From Flagellimonas yonaguniensis (GTDB lineage Bacteria; Bacteroidota; Bacteroidia; Flavobacteriales; Flavobacteriaceae), in assembly GCF_029193885.1 (NCBI RefSeq), contig NZ_JARFVB010000003.1:1-64000 (forward strand): DNA of 64,000 bases, written 5' to 3'. Below, piece after piece: positions 57,084-64,000 of this stretch; position 1 is the first letter of the stretch, and each line of letters opens with the position of its first letter. The position numbers and the translations under genes were made by a program. The notes beneath the pieces are model-generated. The model was not told where the DNA came from and did no database searches. It saw only the letters and a program-made list of their open reading frames with translations.

Positions 57084-57115
57084 AAATAAAAAAGCCACCC
57101 AAAAAGGTGGCTTCG
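57084..57115 (-). terminator. Terminator of ndk
   Basis: Minus strand GCCACC, loop TTTTT, GGGTGGC, then six T. A second small hairpin (TTCCGCA/TGCGGAA) follows at 57082-57065. Confidence 0.8.
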
Positions 57116-57138
57116 ATTAAAAATATCTTGTATCTGGA

Positions 57139-57558
57139 TTAGTAGATTTCCCTTCCTGAAAAGTGGAAAGCACCTTCGATAGCAGCGTTTTCATCGCTAT
57201 CCGAACCGTGTACCGCATTCTCGCCAATACTGGCAGCGTACAATTTCCTGATAGTGCCTTCGGCAGCTTCTTCTGGGTTGGTAGCACCGATCAATGCACG
57301 GAAATCATCCACAGCATTGTCTTTTTCCAAAATGGCAGCTACGATTGGACCCCTTGTCATAAACTCCACCAATTCACCAAAAAATGGACGCTCTTTGTGG
57401 ATGGCATAGAATATTTCGGCATCCCTCTTGCTCAATTGTGTGTACTTCATGGCCACAATCTTAAATCCAGCAGCCGTAATTTTATCCAAAATCGCCCCGA
57501 TGTACCCATTTTCAACGGCATCAGGCTTAATCATGGTAAATGTTCTATTTCCAGTCAT
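57139..57558 (-). CDS. ndk: Nucleoside diphosphate kinase
   Basis: 139 residues: [21 protein letters not shown], the phosphate-binding RGPIVAAIL and GATNPEEA, and the catalytic His in [19 protein letters not shown]. Complete. It moves gamma-phosphate between nucleotides. It has its own promoter and terminator. Confidence 0.97.
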   Translation of the reverse strand: MTGNRTFTMIKPDAVENGYIGAILDKITAAGFKIVAMKYTQLSKRDAEIFYAIHKERPFFGELVEFMTRGPIVAAILEKDNAVDDFRALIGATNPEEAAEGTIRKLYAASIGENAVHGSDSDENAAIEGAFHFSGREIY

Positions 57559-57573
57559 TTTTTAAATTTTGCG

Positions 57574-57603
57574 CAAACTTAAGCTTTTTCGACCAAGGTA
57601 CAA
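57574..57603 (-). promoter_or_regulatory. Promoter of ndk
   Basis: Minus strand: TTG at 57603-57601, 19-base spacer, TAAGTTTG at 57581-57574. Matches the Bacteroidota -33/-7 consensus closely. The predicted leader is only about ten bases. Confidence 0.65.
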
Positions 57604-57606
57604 GGC

Positions 57607-58641
57607 TCAATAGGTTTGTTTTAGTTCTTGAAGCACCACACCATTATCTCCTTTCATCTTCATATCGGCTTCCTTTTTTTCAAAATCAAAGGCAATTACA
57701 CCGTAACTTTTATCAGAAACCACCTCCCCGACACGATACTGATTCGGTTCTCCACTGAAGCTGGAATACGAATGGGTAAGCCCACTACTGGTAAAATCCA
57801 CCAAGGGATATGAAAGCCCTGCAACATCATTTCTGGAGAACTCAGAAATATGCCTGTCTCCCGATAAAATCATCACACCTTTTGCCTTTGATTGCGCTAT
57901 CATATTCTCCAGCTTCTCTATCTCTAAAGGAAAATTGCCCCATGTTTCAAAACCGTGCTCTCCCGATAATACCTGAATACTGGACATAATTAAGTTGAAA
58001 TCCGCATCGGAACGGTTAAGTTCGTTTTCCAACCATTGCCATTGAGCTTTTCCCAGTACAGTTGCCGTAGAATCCATGCTTGGCTTATATCGCTTGTTTG
58101 AATCCTCATCTTTGATGAGCTCACTTCTAAAATAACGGGTATCCAATACGATTACTTTAACCTTACCTGCTGGAACTTCGTACTCATGGGCGGCATACAC
58201 CCCGTCTTGATCTCTTCGGGCACTTGCCTCGGGCACACCCATAAAATCTAAAAATACCTGCTGGCTTTCCGCCTTTATGGCAAAATCGGAACCCCCATCG
58301 TTCACACCAAAATCATGATCGTCCCATGTTCCGATGATAGGCACTTCGTTTCTCAATTTGGCATAACCCGCAACGGTATCTTGCATGGCATAAATGGACC
58401 TTAATCGTTCAACATCATCCGTATCCGCATAAACAATGTCCCCGCCCCAAATCCAAACATCTGGGTCTTCAGCCAAAATATCGTCCCAAAAAGAATTCGG
58501 TTCTTGTGCCATATTACAGGAGCCAAAGGCCACCACAAAATCAGGTGCTGATTGTTCTTCGGTTTCAACTGTTTTTCCCGCCTCCTTTTTACAGGCAGAA
58601 AATATACCCAAGACCGCCAATAAAATATAAAATTGCTTCAT
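57607..58641 (-). CDS. PhoD-like alkaline phosphatase lipoprotein
   Basis: 344 residues with a lipoprotein signal (LAVLGIFSACKK) and a metallophosphatase of the PhoD type: VAFGSCN, WIWGGDIVYADTDD, GTWDDHDFGVNDGG, and late ILSGDRHISEF. The enzyme hydrolyses phosphomono- or diesters in the periplasm or at the cell surface. A -7-like TATTTTTG sits at 58667-58660 on the minus strand. Confidence 0.88.
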   Translation of the reverse strand: MKQFYILLAVLGIFSACKKEAGKTVETEEQSAPDFVVAFGSCNMAQEPNSFWDDILAEDPDVWIWGGDIVYADTDDVERLRSIYAMQDTVAGYAKLRNEVPIIGTWDDHDFGVNDGGSDFAIKAESQQVFLDFMGVPEASARRDQDGVYAAHEYEVPAGKVKVIVLDTRYFRSELIKDEDSNKRYKPSMDSTATVLGKAQWQWLENELNRSDADFNLIMSSIQVLSGEHGFETWGNFPLEIEKLENMIAQSKAKGVMILSGDRHISEFSRNDVAGLSYPLVDFTSSGLTHSYSSFSGEPNQYRVGEVVSDKSYGVIAFDFEKKEADMKMKGDNGVVLQELKQTY

Positions 58642-58702
58642 GATGTGTTTTTACCAAACCAAAAATACGGATAAACCGGGTTACCTCTACATTATATTAT
58701 TG

Positions 58703-58710
58703 TATATTTG
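58703..58710 (+). promoter_or_regulatory. -7 element immediately before nrnA
   Basis: TATATTTG ends five bases before the ATG at 58716, so transcription should start at or next to the start codon. Confidence 0.45.
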
Positions 58711-58715
58711 GCCGC

Positions 58716-59732
58716 ATGAATTCAGCGGATATCACGACAGTGAAGTCGATTCTTTCCCAACCTCAGAAGATAGCGATCATTCCCCACAGAAATCCAGACG
58801 GAGATGCCATGGGGTCCTGCTTGGCACTTTACGGATTTTTAAAGGCAAAGGGACATACCGTGCATGTAGTGGCACCAAATGACTATCCAAAATTCCTGAA
58901 ATGGATGCCGGGAAATGATACCGTTATCAATTTTGAAAGGGAAAACCCAAAGGCCAAAGAAGTCATTGGTGGGGCTTCGATTATATTTACCTTGGACTTT
59001 AACGACCTTTCCCGTGTTGGGCAGATGGAATCGGCTTTGAAAGAGGCTGAGGCTGATTTTATTATGATCGACCATCACCAACAACCTGACGACTATGCCA
59101 AGGTAACCTATTCCGATGTGACCATGAGTTCCACCTGTGAGATGGTCTTCAATTTTATCGCCTTTTTAGGGGAAACCAACCTAATCAATACCGATATGGC
59201 CACGAATCTGTACACGGGCATTATGACGGATACCGGTTCTTTTAAGTACCGTTCCACCTCCAGCAAAACACATCGTGTGGTGGCGGAATTGATAGAAAAA
59301 GGTGCGGACAACATGGAAATCCATCAAAAGGTTTTTGATACCAATTCCCCTTCCCGCTTGCATTTATTGGGTATTGCTTTGAGCAATATGGTTATCCTTC
59401 CCGAATACAGAACCGCCTACATAACACTTACCCAAGATGAGCTGGACCAATACGATTTTAAAAAAGGGGACACCGAGGGATTCGTAAATTATGGCCTAAC
59501 TTTGGAAGGAATTATTTTCGCGCTCATATTTATCGAAAACCGAGAAGAGGGCATCATTAAGATTTCGTTACGTTCGGTTGGGGATTTTTCCGTGAACGAA
59601 TTTGCCAGAGAGCATTTTAACGGTGGTGGGCACACCAATGCAGCTGGTGGGCGAAGCGAGTCCAGCATGGAGGAAACCATATCCAGATTCAATGATATTT
59701 TAAAAACCTATAAAGACAAATTGAACCCATGA
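58716..59732 (+). CDS. nrnA: Bifunctional oligoribonuclease/PAP phosphatase NrnA
   Basis: 338 residues of the DHH-DHHA1 family: IPHRNPDGDAMGS, FTLDFNDLSRVG, MIDHHQQPDDYA and, in DHHA1, GGGHTNAAGGRSE. It degrades nanoRNA and dephosphorylates pAp. It overlaps gldI by four bases. Confidence 0.94.
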   Translation: MNSADITTVKSILSQPQKIAIIPHRNPDGDAMGSCLALYGFLKAKGHTVHVVAPNDYPKFLKWMPGNDTVINFERENPKAKEVIGGASIIFTLDFNDLSRVGQMESALKEAEADFIMIDHHQQPDDYAKVTYSDVTMSSTCEMVFNFIAFLGETNLINTDMATNLYTGIMTDTGSFKYRSTSSKTHRVVAELIEKGADNMEIHQKVFDTNSPSRLHLLGIALSNMVILPEYRTAYITLTQDELDQYDFKKGDTEGFVNYGLTLEGIIFALIFIENREEGIIKISLRSVGDFSVNEFAREHFNGGGHTNAAGGRSESSMEETISRFNDILKTYKDKLNP

Positions 59733-60277
59733 GATTTTTTCTAGCTGTTTTGTTGGTTGCAGTCGTTGTGAGCTGCGGGGGTCCAGAACCAAGAAGACCT
59801 GTAGAGGTTAAATCGGGGAGTTTTTACAAGGAGTCCATTGAGCGTACCAAGAAATTATTGGCCGCGGAGGAAGCAGCCATTCAAGAAATTATTTCCAAGG
59901 ATACCATTCACGAATATCTATCCAGTCCAAACGGGTTTTGGTACTACTATGAGACCAAAAGCGATACCGCAACTTATCAACTAAAGTCGGGAGACCAAAT
60001 CCTATTTTCCTACAATTTGATGAGCCTTAATGGCGACACCATCTACACTGCGGAAGAAATGGGTCCGACCTCGCATGTAATCGATAAGCAACAATTGTTT
60101 CCTGGGCTTCAAAATGCGGTAAAACTGTTAAAAATAAACGAGAAGGTCACATTTTTGTTTCCCTCTCCCCAAGCTTATGGTTATCAAGGGGACAATAAAG
60201 CCATTGGGCCCAAAACACCACTTAAATCATCAGTAGAATTACATACGATCATAATAGACAACGACAGTTTAAACTAA
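59729..60277 (+). CDS. gldI: Gliding motility lipoprotein GldI, FKBP-type isomerase
   Basis: 182 residues: lipoprotein signal (VVVSCGGP), then an FKBP-like domain with GDQILFSYNLMSLNGDTIYT, FPGLQNAVKLLKINEKVTFLFPS and YGYQG. GldI is needed for gliding/T9SS in Flavobacterium johnsoniae. Complements the T9SS-targeted adhesin encoded at 7632-15935. Confidence 0.88.
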   Translation: MRFFLAVLLVAVVVSCGGPEPRRPVEVKSGSFYKESIERTKKLLAAEEAAIQEIISKDTIHEYLSSPNGFWYYYETKSDTATYQLKSGDQILFSYNLMSLNGDTIYTAEEMGPTSHVIDKQQLFPGLQNAVKLLKINEKVTFLFPSPQAYGYQGDNKAIGPKTPLKSSVELHTIIIDNDSLN

Positions 60278-60288
60278 ATTCATAAGCA

Positions 60289-61392
60289 ATGAAGAAATTA
60301 TTTTACATCATACCGTTATTTCTCCTATTGATCATAGGGTGCAAGTCGAGCAAGTATGCCGATTTGGGCGATGGTATTTTTGCCGATATCCAAACCACCA
60401 AAGGGGATATCATCATACAATTGGAATACCAAAAAACACCCGTTACGGTAGCCAACTTTGTTTCTTTGGCCGAAGGGAAAAACCCATTTGTAAACGATGA
60501 GTACAAAGACAAAAAGTTCTATGATGGCATCGTGTTCCACAGGGTGATCAAAGATTTTATGATTCAAGGTGGAGACCCAACCGGTAGCGGTAGCGGCAAT
60601 ATTGGGTACACGTTTAAAGATGAGTTCAACGATTCCTTGAGACACTCCAAAAAAGGCATCCTTTCCATGGCCAACAGAGGTCCAAAGACAAATAGCAGTC
60701 AATTTTTCATCACTCACAAAGCTACACCGTGGTTGAATGACAAGCATACTGTTTTCGGAGAAGTAGTGGCAGGCATGGATGTGGTTGATTCGATTGCCAA
60801 TGTAAAAACGGGTGCTGGCGACAGACCTGAGACCGATGTTGTAATGGACCATGTGGAAATTGTGCGCAATGGCAAGGAGGCCAGACAGTTTGATGCCGTT
60901 CAAATCATGAGCGACTATTTCGAAGAAGCCAAAGCAGCCGAAGAAGCCTTCAAGAAAATGAAGGAGGATTTGGCAGCCCAATTTACCGAGCAAATCAACG
61001 AAGCCGAAGAAACATCCAGTGGCCTGCGTATTTTAAAATTGGAAGAAGGTAATGGCGAGCAACCGAAAATAGGTCAAAAGGTATTGGTAAATTATGCAGG
61101 TTGGTTGTTCAACGGGGATTTGTTCGATAGCAATATTCAAGATATTGCAGAACAATTCAACCAACTGAACCCTGCTAGGAGAGATCAGGGCGGATATAGT
61201 CCGTTTCCTATGGATTACAGCCCAGATGCCCAATTGGCAGCAGGTTTCCGTGAAGGTTTGCTGACCATGAAGGTTGGGGACAAAGTTCGCTTGTTCATTC
61301 CTCCACATTTAGGGTATGGAGACAACGATTACGGTCCTATTCCTGGTGGTTCTACCTTGGTTTTTGATATAGAAATTGTTGGAATCCAATAA
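60289..61392 (+). CDS. Cyclophilin-FKBP fusion peptidyl-prolyl isomerase lipoprotein
   Basis: 367 residues: lipoprotein signal (FLLLIIGCKSS); a cyclophilin domain (~25-195) with FHRVIKDFMIQGGDP, SSQFFITH and PWLNDKHTVFGEVV; a charged linker; and an FKBP domain (~250-367) with VLVNYAGWLFNGDLFDSN, REGLLTMKVGDKVRLFIPP and GYGDNDYGPIPGGS. Two unrelated isomerase folds in one periplasmic protein. Twelve bases after gldI. Confidence 0.93.
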   Translation: MKKLFYIIPLFLLLIIGCKSSKYADLGDGIFADIQTTKGDIIIQLEYQKTPVTVANFVSLAEGKNPFVNDEYKDKKFYDGIVFHRVIKDFMIQGGDPTGSGSGNIGYTFKDEFNDSLRHSKKGILSMANRGPKTNSSQFFITHKATPWLNDKHTVFGEVVAGMDVVDSIANVKTGAGDRPETDVVMDHVEIVRNGKEARQFDAVQIMSDYFEEAKAAEEAFKKMKEDLAAQFTEQINEAEETSSGLRILKLEEGNGEQPKIGQKVLVNYAGWLFNGDLFDSNIQDIAEQFNQLNPARRDQGGYSPFPMDYSPDAQLAAGFREGLLTMKVGDKVRLFIPPHLGYGDNDYGPIPGGSTLVFDIEIVGIQ

Positions 61393-61414
61393 TAAAACCC
61401 AAAAAGCATAACTT

Positions 61415-61446
61415 AAAAAAGCCGTACTTTTCCGTGCGGCTTTTTT
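61415..61446 (+). terminator. Terminator of the nrnA-gldI-PPIase operon
   Basis: GCCGTAC pairs with GTGCGGC (one G-T) across six bases, A-run before and six T after. Confidence 0.85.
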
Positions 61447-61478
61447 AATTTGCAATAAAACAAATTGCTTCATTTTTG

Positions 61479-62552
61479 ATGAGACAAAAAACCAAAACAA
61501 TTATCGCCATTGCCCTACCTCTACAAATCATATTGGTAAAATGGATGGGCAGCTACCCAAATTTCGTGGAAGCATATTACAGCAATGGTATTTACCCCTA
61601 TATTTCAGGTTTTTTAAGGATGCTCTTCGGTTGGATTCCGTTTTCCTTTGGGGATTTGATTTACACAGCTCTCGTCATTTTAGCAATTCGATACATTTAT
61701 AAACATTGGAGAAACATCAAGAAAAAACCGCTTTGGTTTCTAAAAGATATTGTCGTGGTGCTGTCCATTGTATTTTTTGCCTTTCATCTGCTTTGGGGCA
61801 TGAACTACCATCGCCAACCCATTAACTGGAAACTGGGCATTGAACGTGAATACACCCTTGATGAATTGGTTGAACTGACCCAATACATTGTCATCCAGAC
61901 GAACCAATATCAATGGGAACTGACAGGAGATACCATCTCTCCCGTGCACATCCCCTACTCCAAAAAGCAAATCTTTGCCAAAACGGAAGAAGCCTATGCC
62001 AACTTTGCAAAGCAATACCCCGATTTTGGGTACGAGCACCGAAGCCTAAAATCCTCTATCTATAGTGTTCCATTGACTTTTATGGGGTATGGCGGTTACC
62101 TTAATCCTTTTACCAATGAGGCACAGGTCAATGGAATTACTCCAAAATTCAGGTTACCCACAGTAAGTTGTCACGAAGTAGGCCATCAATTGGGGTACTC
62201 CGCCGAAGGTGCCACAAATTTTATTGGTTTTTTGGTTACATCAAAGAGCAAAGACCCGTATTTTAAGTATTCGGCTTACAATCACGCCCTAGGTTACTGC
62301 CTTAACGACCTTTTCCATAAAGACGAGGAACAATACAATAAAATTGTTGCAGCCATCAATCCGGGTGTAAAAGAAAATTTCAATGAATTACGGGATTTTT
62401 GGGAAAAATATGAGAACCCCATGGAGCCGGTGTTCAAATCCGTATTCAACACATTTCTAAAGGTAAACAACCAAAAAGAAGGTATCAAAAGTTATAACGC
62501 TGTCGTAGGTCTCATCATCAATCATCGAAACAAGCAATTGGGCATTCTTTGA
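61479..62552 (+). CDS. DUF3810 membrane protein with HExxH motif
   Basis: 357 residues: three N-terminal hydrophobic segments (~1-110), then a soluble domain with VSCHEVGHQLGYSAEGATNF near 232, an HEXXH motif followed by a downstream Glu as in gluzincin-like peptidases. DUF3810 proteins are predicted zinc proteases. The ATG at 61479 is preferred over the TTG one codon earlier. Confidence 0.8.
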   Translation: MRQKTKTIIAIALPLQIILVKWMGSYPNFVEAYYSNGIYPYISGFLRMLFGWIPFSFGDLIYTALVILAIRYIYKHWRNIKKKPLWFLKDIVVVLSIVFFAFHLLWGMNYHRQPINWKLGIEREYTLDELVELTQYIVIQTNQYQWELTGDTISPVHIPYSKKQIFAKTEEAYANFAKQYPDFGYEHRSLKSSIYSVPLTFMGYGGYLNPFTNEAQVNGITPKFRLPTVSCHEVGHQLGYSAEGATNFIGFLVTSKSKDPYFKYSAYNHALGYCLNDLFHKDEEQYNKIVAAINPGVKENFNELRDFWEKYENPMEPVFKSVFNTFLKVNNQKEGIKSYNAVVGLIINHRNKQLGIL

Positions 62553-62611
62553 AACTTGTGGAGTCCTTTCACAAAGGTTACCTTTAATGCGACTAATTCA
62601 ATTCAAACCTT

Positions 62612-64000
62612 ATGAAACTAAAACTTTTGGCCCTGTTCCTCTTCATGGGCAGTGTTTCTTTGTTTGCACAGGATTATTTTCCAATAAATGACGGTGTAAA
62701 GGCAAAGAAGAACAACAATTACACGGCATTTACGAATGCCAAAATCTATGTAACCCCTACACAAATCATCAACAATGGCACCCTGCTGATACAAAACGGC
62801 AAAGTGGTACAAGTCGGCAAATCCGTAAACATTCCCAAAAATGCGGTCGTGGAGGACTTGGGCGGAAAATCCATCTATCCATCATTTATCGATGTGTTTT
62901 CTGGATTTGGTGTAGAACTACCTAAAAAAGCCAGCAGCAGCGGAAGGTCCGCACAATATGGCCCATCTAGGGAAGGATTTTACTGGAACGACCATATTAT
63001 GCCCGAAAATGATGCCATCAATAGTTTTAAATATGATGAAAAAAAGGCCAAAGAGCTTAGAAATGCTGGTTTCGGGACCATCAATGCACACATTGAAGAC
63101 GGAATAGCCAGGGGAACTGGCCTATTGGTCGCTTTGAACGATGAAGCATCCGAAGCACAACGTATCCTTTCCGATAAATCCGCACAATACTTTTCCTTTG
63201 GGAAGAGCAGAGCATCAAGACAATCATACCCGGGTTCCCTGATGGGGGCCATGGCCTTGATGCGCCAGGTGTATTACGATATGGACTGGTACAGCAAAGG
63301 CAATGTGGACACCAAAGACCGTTCATTGGAAGCTTTGATTGCCAACAAGGGTTTGACACAAATCTATGCTGCCGGAGACAATGGCAATGTGCTCCGTGCT
63401 GACAAAATTGGAGACCTTTTCGGAATTCAGTACACTATTTTGGCGGGCGGAGACGAATACGAGCATATTGATGAAATCAAAGCCACCAACGCCAAATTGA
63501 TTTTACCCCTTGATTTTCCAGATGCATTCGATGTATCCAACCCATATCAAGCCAAATACATTGCCTTGAAGGATATGAGACACTGGAACTTGGCGCCGTC
63601 CAATCCAAAAGTTTTGGCGGACAATGGTGTGGACTTCTCCATTACCTTACATGGGCTTAAATCCCCTAAAGAGTTGAAGGAAAAAATCTTGAAAGCCATA
63701 ACTTATGGTCTTCCAAAAACCAAGGCATTGGAGGCATTGACCACCATTCCTGCGGAGATTTTGGGTAAATCCAACGAGATTGGCTCATTGCAAGCTGGAA
63801 GCCAAGCCAACTTCTTGATTACTTCAGGCGATATTTTTGACAAAGGCACCACCCTTTATGAAAACTGGGTCCAAGGAACCAAGAATATCATTGAAAGCAT
63901 GGATGTCATCGATATCCGTGGCGATTATGATCTTGCCGTTAACGGAACCACTTACAAAGTTTCTCTAACAGGAGATGCTGACAAACCAAAGGCTGAAATC
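62612..64000 (+). CDS. Secreted amidohydrolase-family protein (partial, runs off window end)
   Basis: The first 463 codons are open to the window edge. A signal peptide (KLLALFLFMGSVSLFAQ) precedes an amidohydrolase composite domain: FTNAKIYVTPTQIINNGTLLIQNGKVVQVG and KSIYPSFIDVFSGFG, where the usual H-x-H after PSFID is replaced. Later come EALTTIPAEILG and GSLQAGSQANFLI, typical of the C-terminal part. A barrel-lacking or altered metal site is possible. The 3' part is missing, so length and function remain open. Confidence 0.82.
   Translation, partial: MKLKLLALFLFMGSVSLFAQDYFPINDGVKAKKNNNYTAFTNAKIYVTPTQIINNGTLLIQNGKVVQVGKSVNIPKNAVVEDLGGKSIYPSFIDVFSGFGVELPKKASSSGRSAQYGPSREGFYWNDHIMPENDAINSFKYDEKKAKELRNAGFGTINAHIEDGIARGTGLLVALNDEASEAQRILSDKSAQYFSFGKSRASRQSYPGSLMGAMALMRQVYYDMDWYSKGNVDTKDRSLEALIANKGLTQIYAAGDNGNVLRADKIGDLFGIQYTILAGGDEYEHIDEIKATNAKLILPLDFPDAFDVSNPYQAKYIALKDMRHWNLAPSNPKVLADNGVDFSITLHGLKSPKELKEKILKAITYGLPKTKALEALTTIPAEILGKSNEIGSLQAGSQANFLITSGDIFDKGTTLYENWVQGTKNIIESMDVIDIRGDYDLAVNGTTYKVSLTGDADKPKAEI

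Noticed and set aside
1..64000. CRISPR array
   Set aside because: No regularly spaced repeat-spacer pattern was found; the only short tandem repeats are at the IS end.

Overview
The window looks like a chromosomal segment of a marine-type Flavobacteriaceae (Bacteroidota), possibly close to Muricauda/Flagellimonas; the genus is a guess. The phylum call rests on a SusC/SusD pair, gliding and type IX secretion markers (a 2767-residue SprB-like protein with a type B sorting domain, and GldI), the cobalamin-dependent methylmalonyl-CoA route, Bacteroidota-style TAnnTTTG -7 promoter elements, and the scarcity of strong Shine-Dalgarno sites.

1-5035 is an AT-rich accessory region. It starts with the end of an IS21-like element that has cut off the 3' part of a HI0074-type gene next to its MNT nucleotidyltransferase partner. 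Then come a DUF3800 protein, a CoiA-like zinc-ribbon/nuclease-fold protein, a tRNA 3'-end remnant with a terminator, a tyrosine integrase, and an intact tRNA-Pro(GGG), the likely integration target. 5294-17212 holds an overlapping hydrolase/phosphoribosyltransferase pair, dodecin, a secreted PepSY-like protein, the giant adhesin and a sugar-dehydrogenase-like lipoprotein.

17218-31703 is a coherent amino-sugar and peptidoglycan-fragment locus. murQ and a DeoR-type regulator are divergent from a NagB-LmbE fusion, SusC, SusD, a DigH/GHL10 glycosidase, a GNAT enzyme, an AmpG-like permease, NagZ and AnmK. Together they predict capture at the outer membrane, periplasmic trimming, import, release and phosphorylation of (anhydro)MurNAc, ether cleavage to GlcNAc-6-P, and entry into glycolysis. 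The regulator/nagB intergenic region carries TGCA repeats at helical spacing, a plausible operator. A Bcr-type efflux pump and a Gfo/Idh oxidoreductase follow.

34224-34599 is a compact 376-base unit: one GIY-YIG nuclease gene enclosed by inverted copies of a REP-like repeat. The same repeat lies in frame near the start of the methylmalonyl-CoA mutase large-subunit gene, and a variant with compensating arm changes lies in frame in the small-subunit gene. I consider this the most interesting possible system in the window.

34689-42750 encodes a three-subunit acyl-CoA (propionyl-CoA type) carboxylase, uridine kinase, a FtsB/DivIC-like protein and both mutase subunits. 42885-64000 is core housekeeping: parAB, dapB, lepB, WbqC, two rhomboids with mutL, lumazine synthase, recF with a DciA-like DUF721 protein, ndk, a PhoD-like phosphatase, nrnA, gldI, a cyclophilin-FKBP fusion, a DUF3810 putative zinc protease and the start of a secreted amidohydrolase cut by the window edge. 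Palindromic repeats fill 56793-57138.
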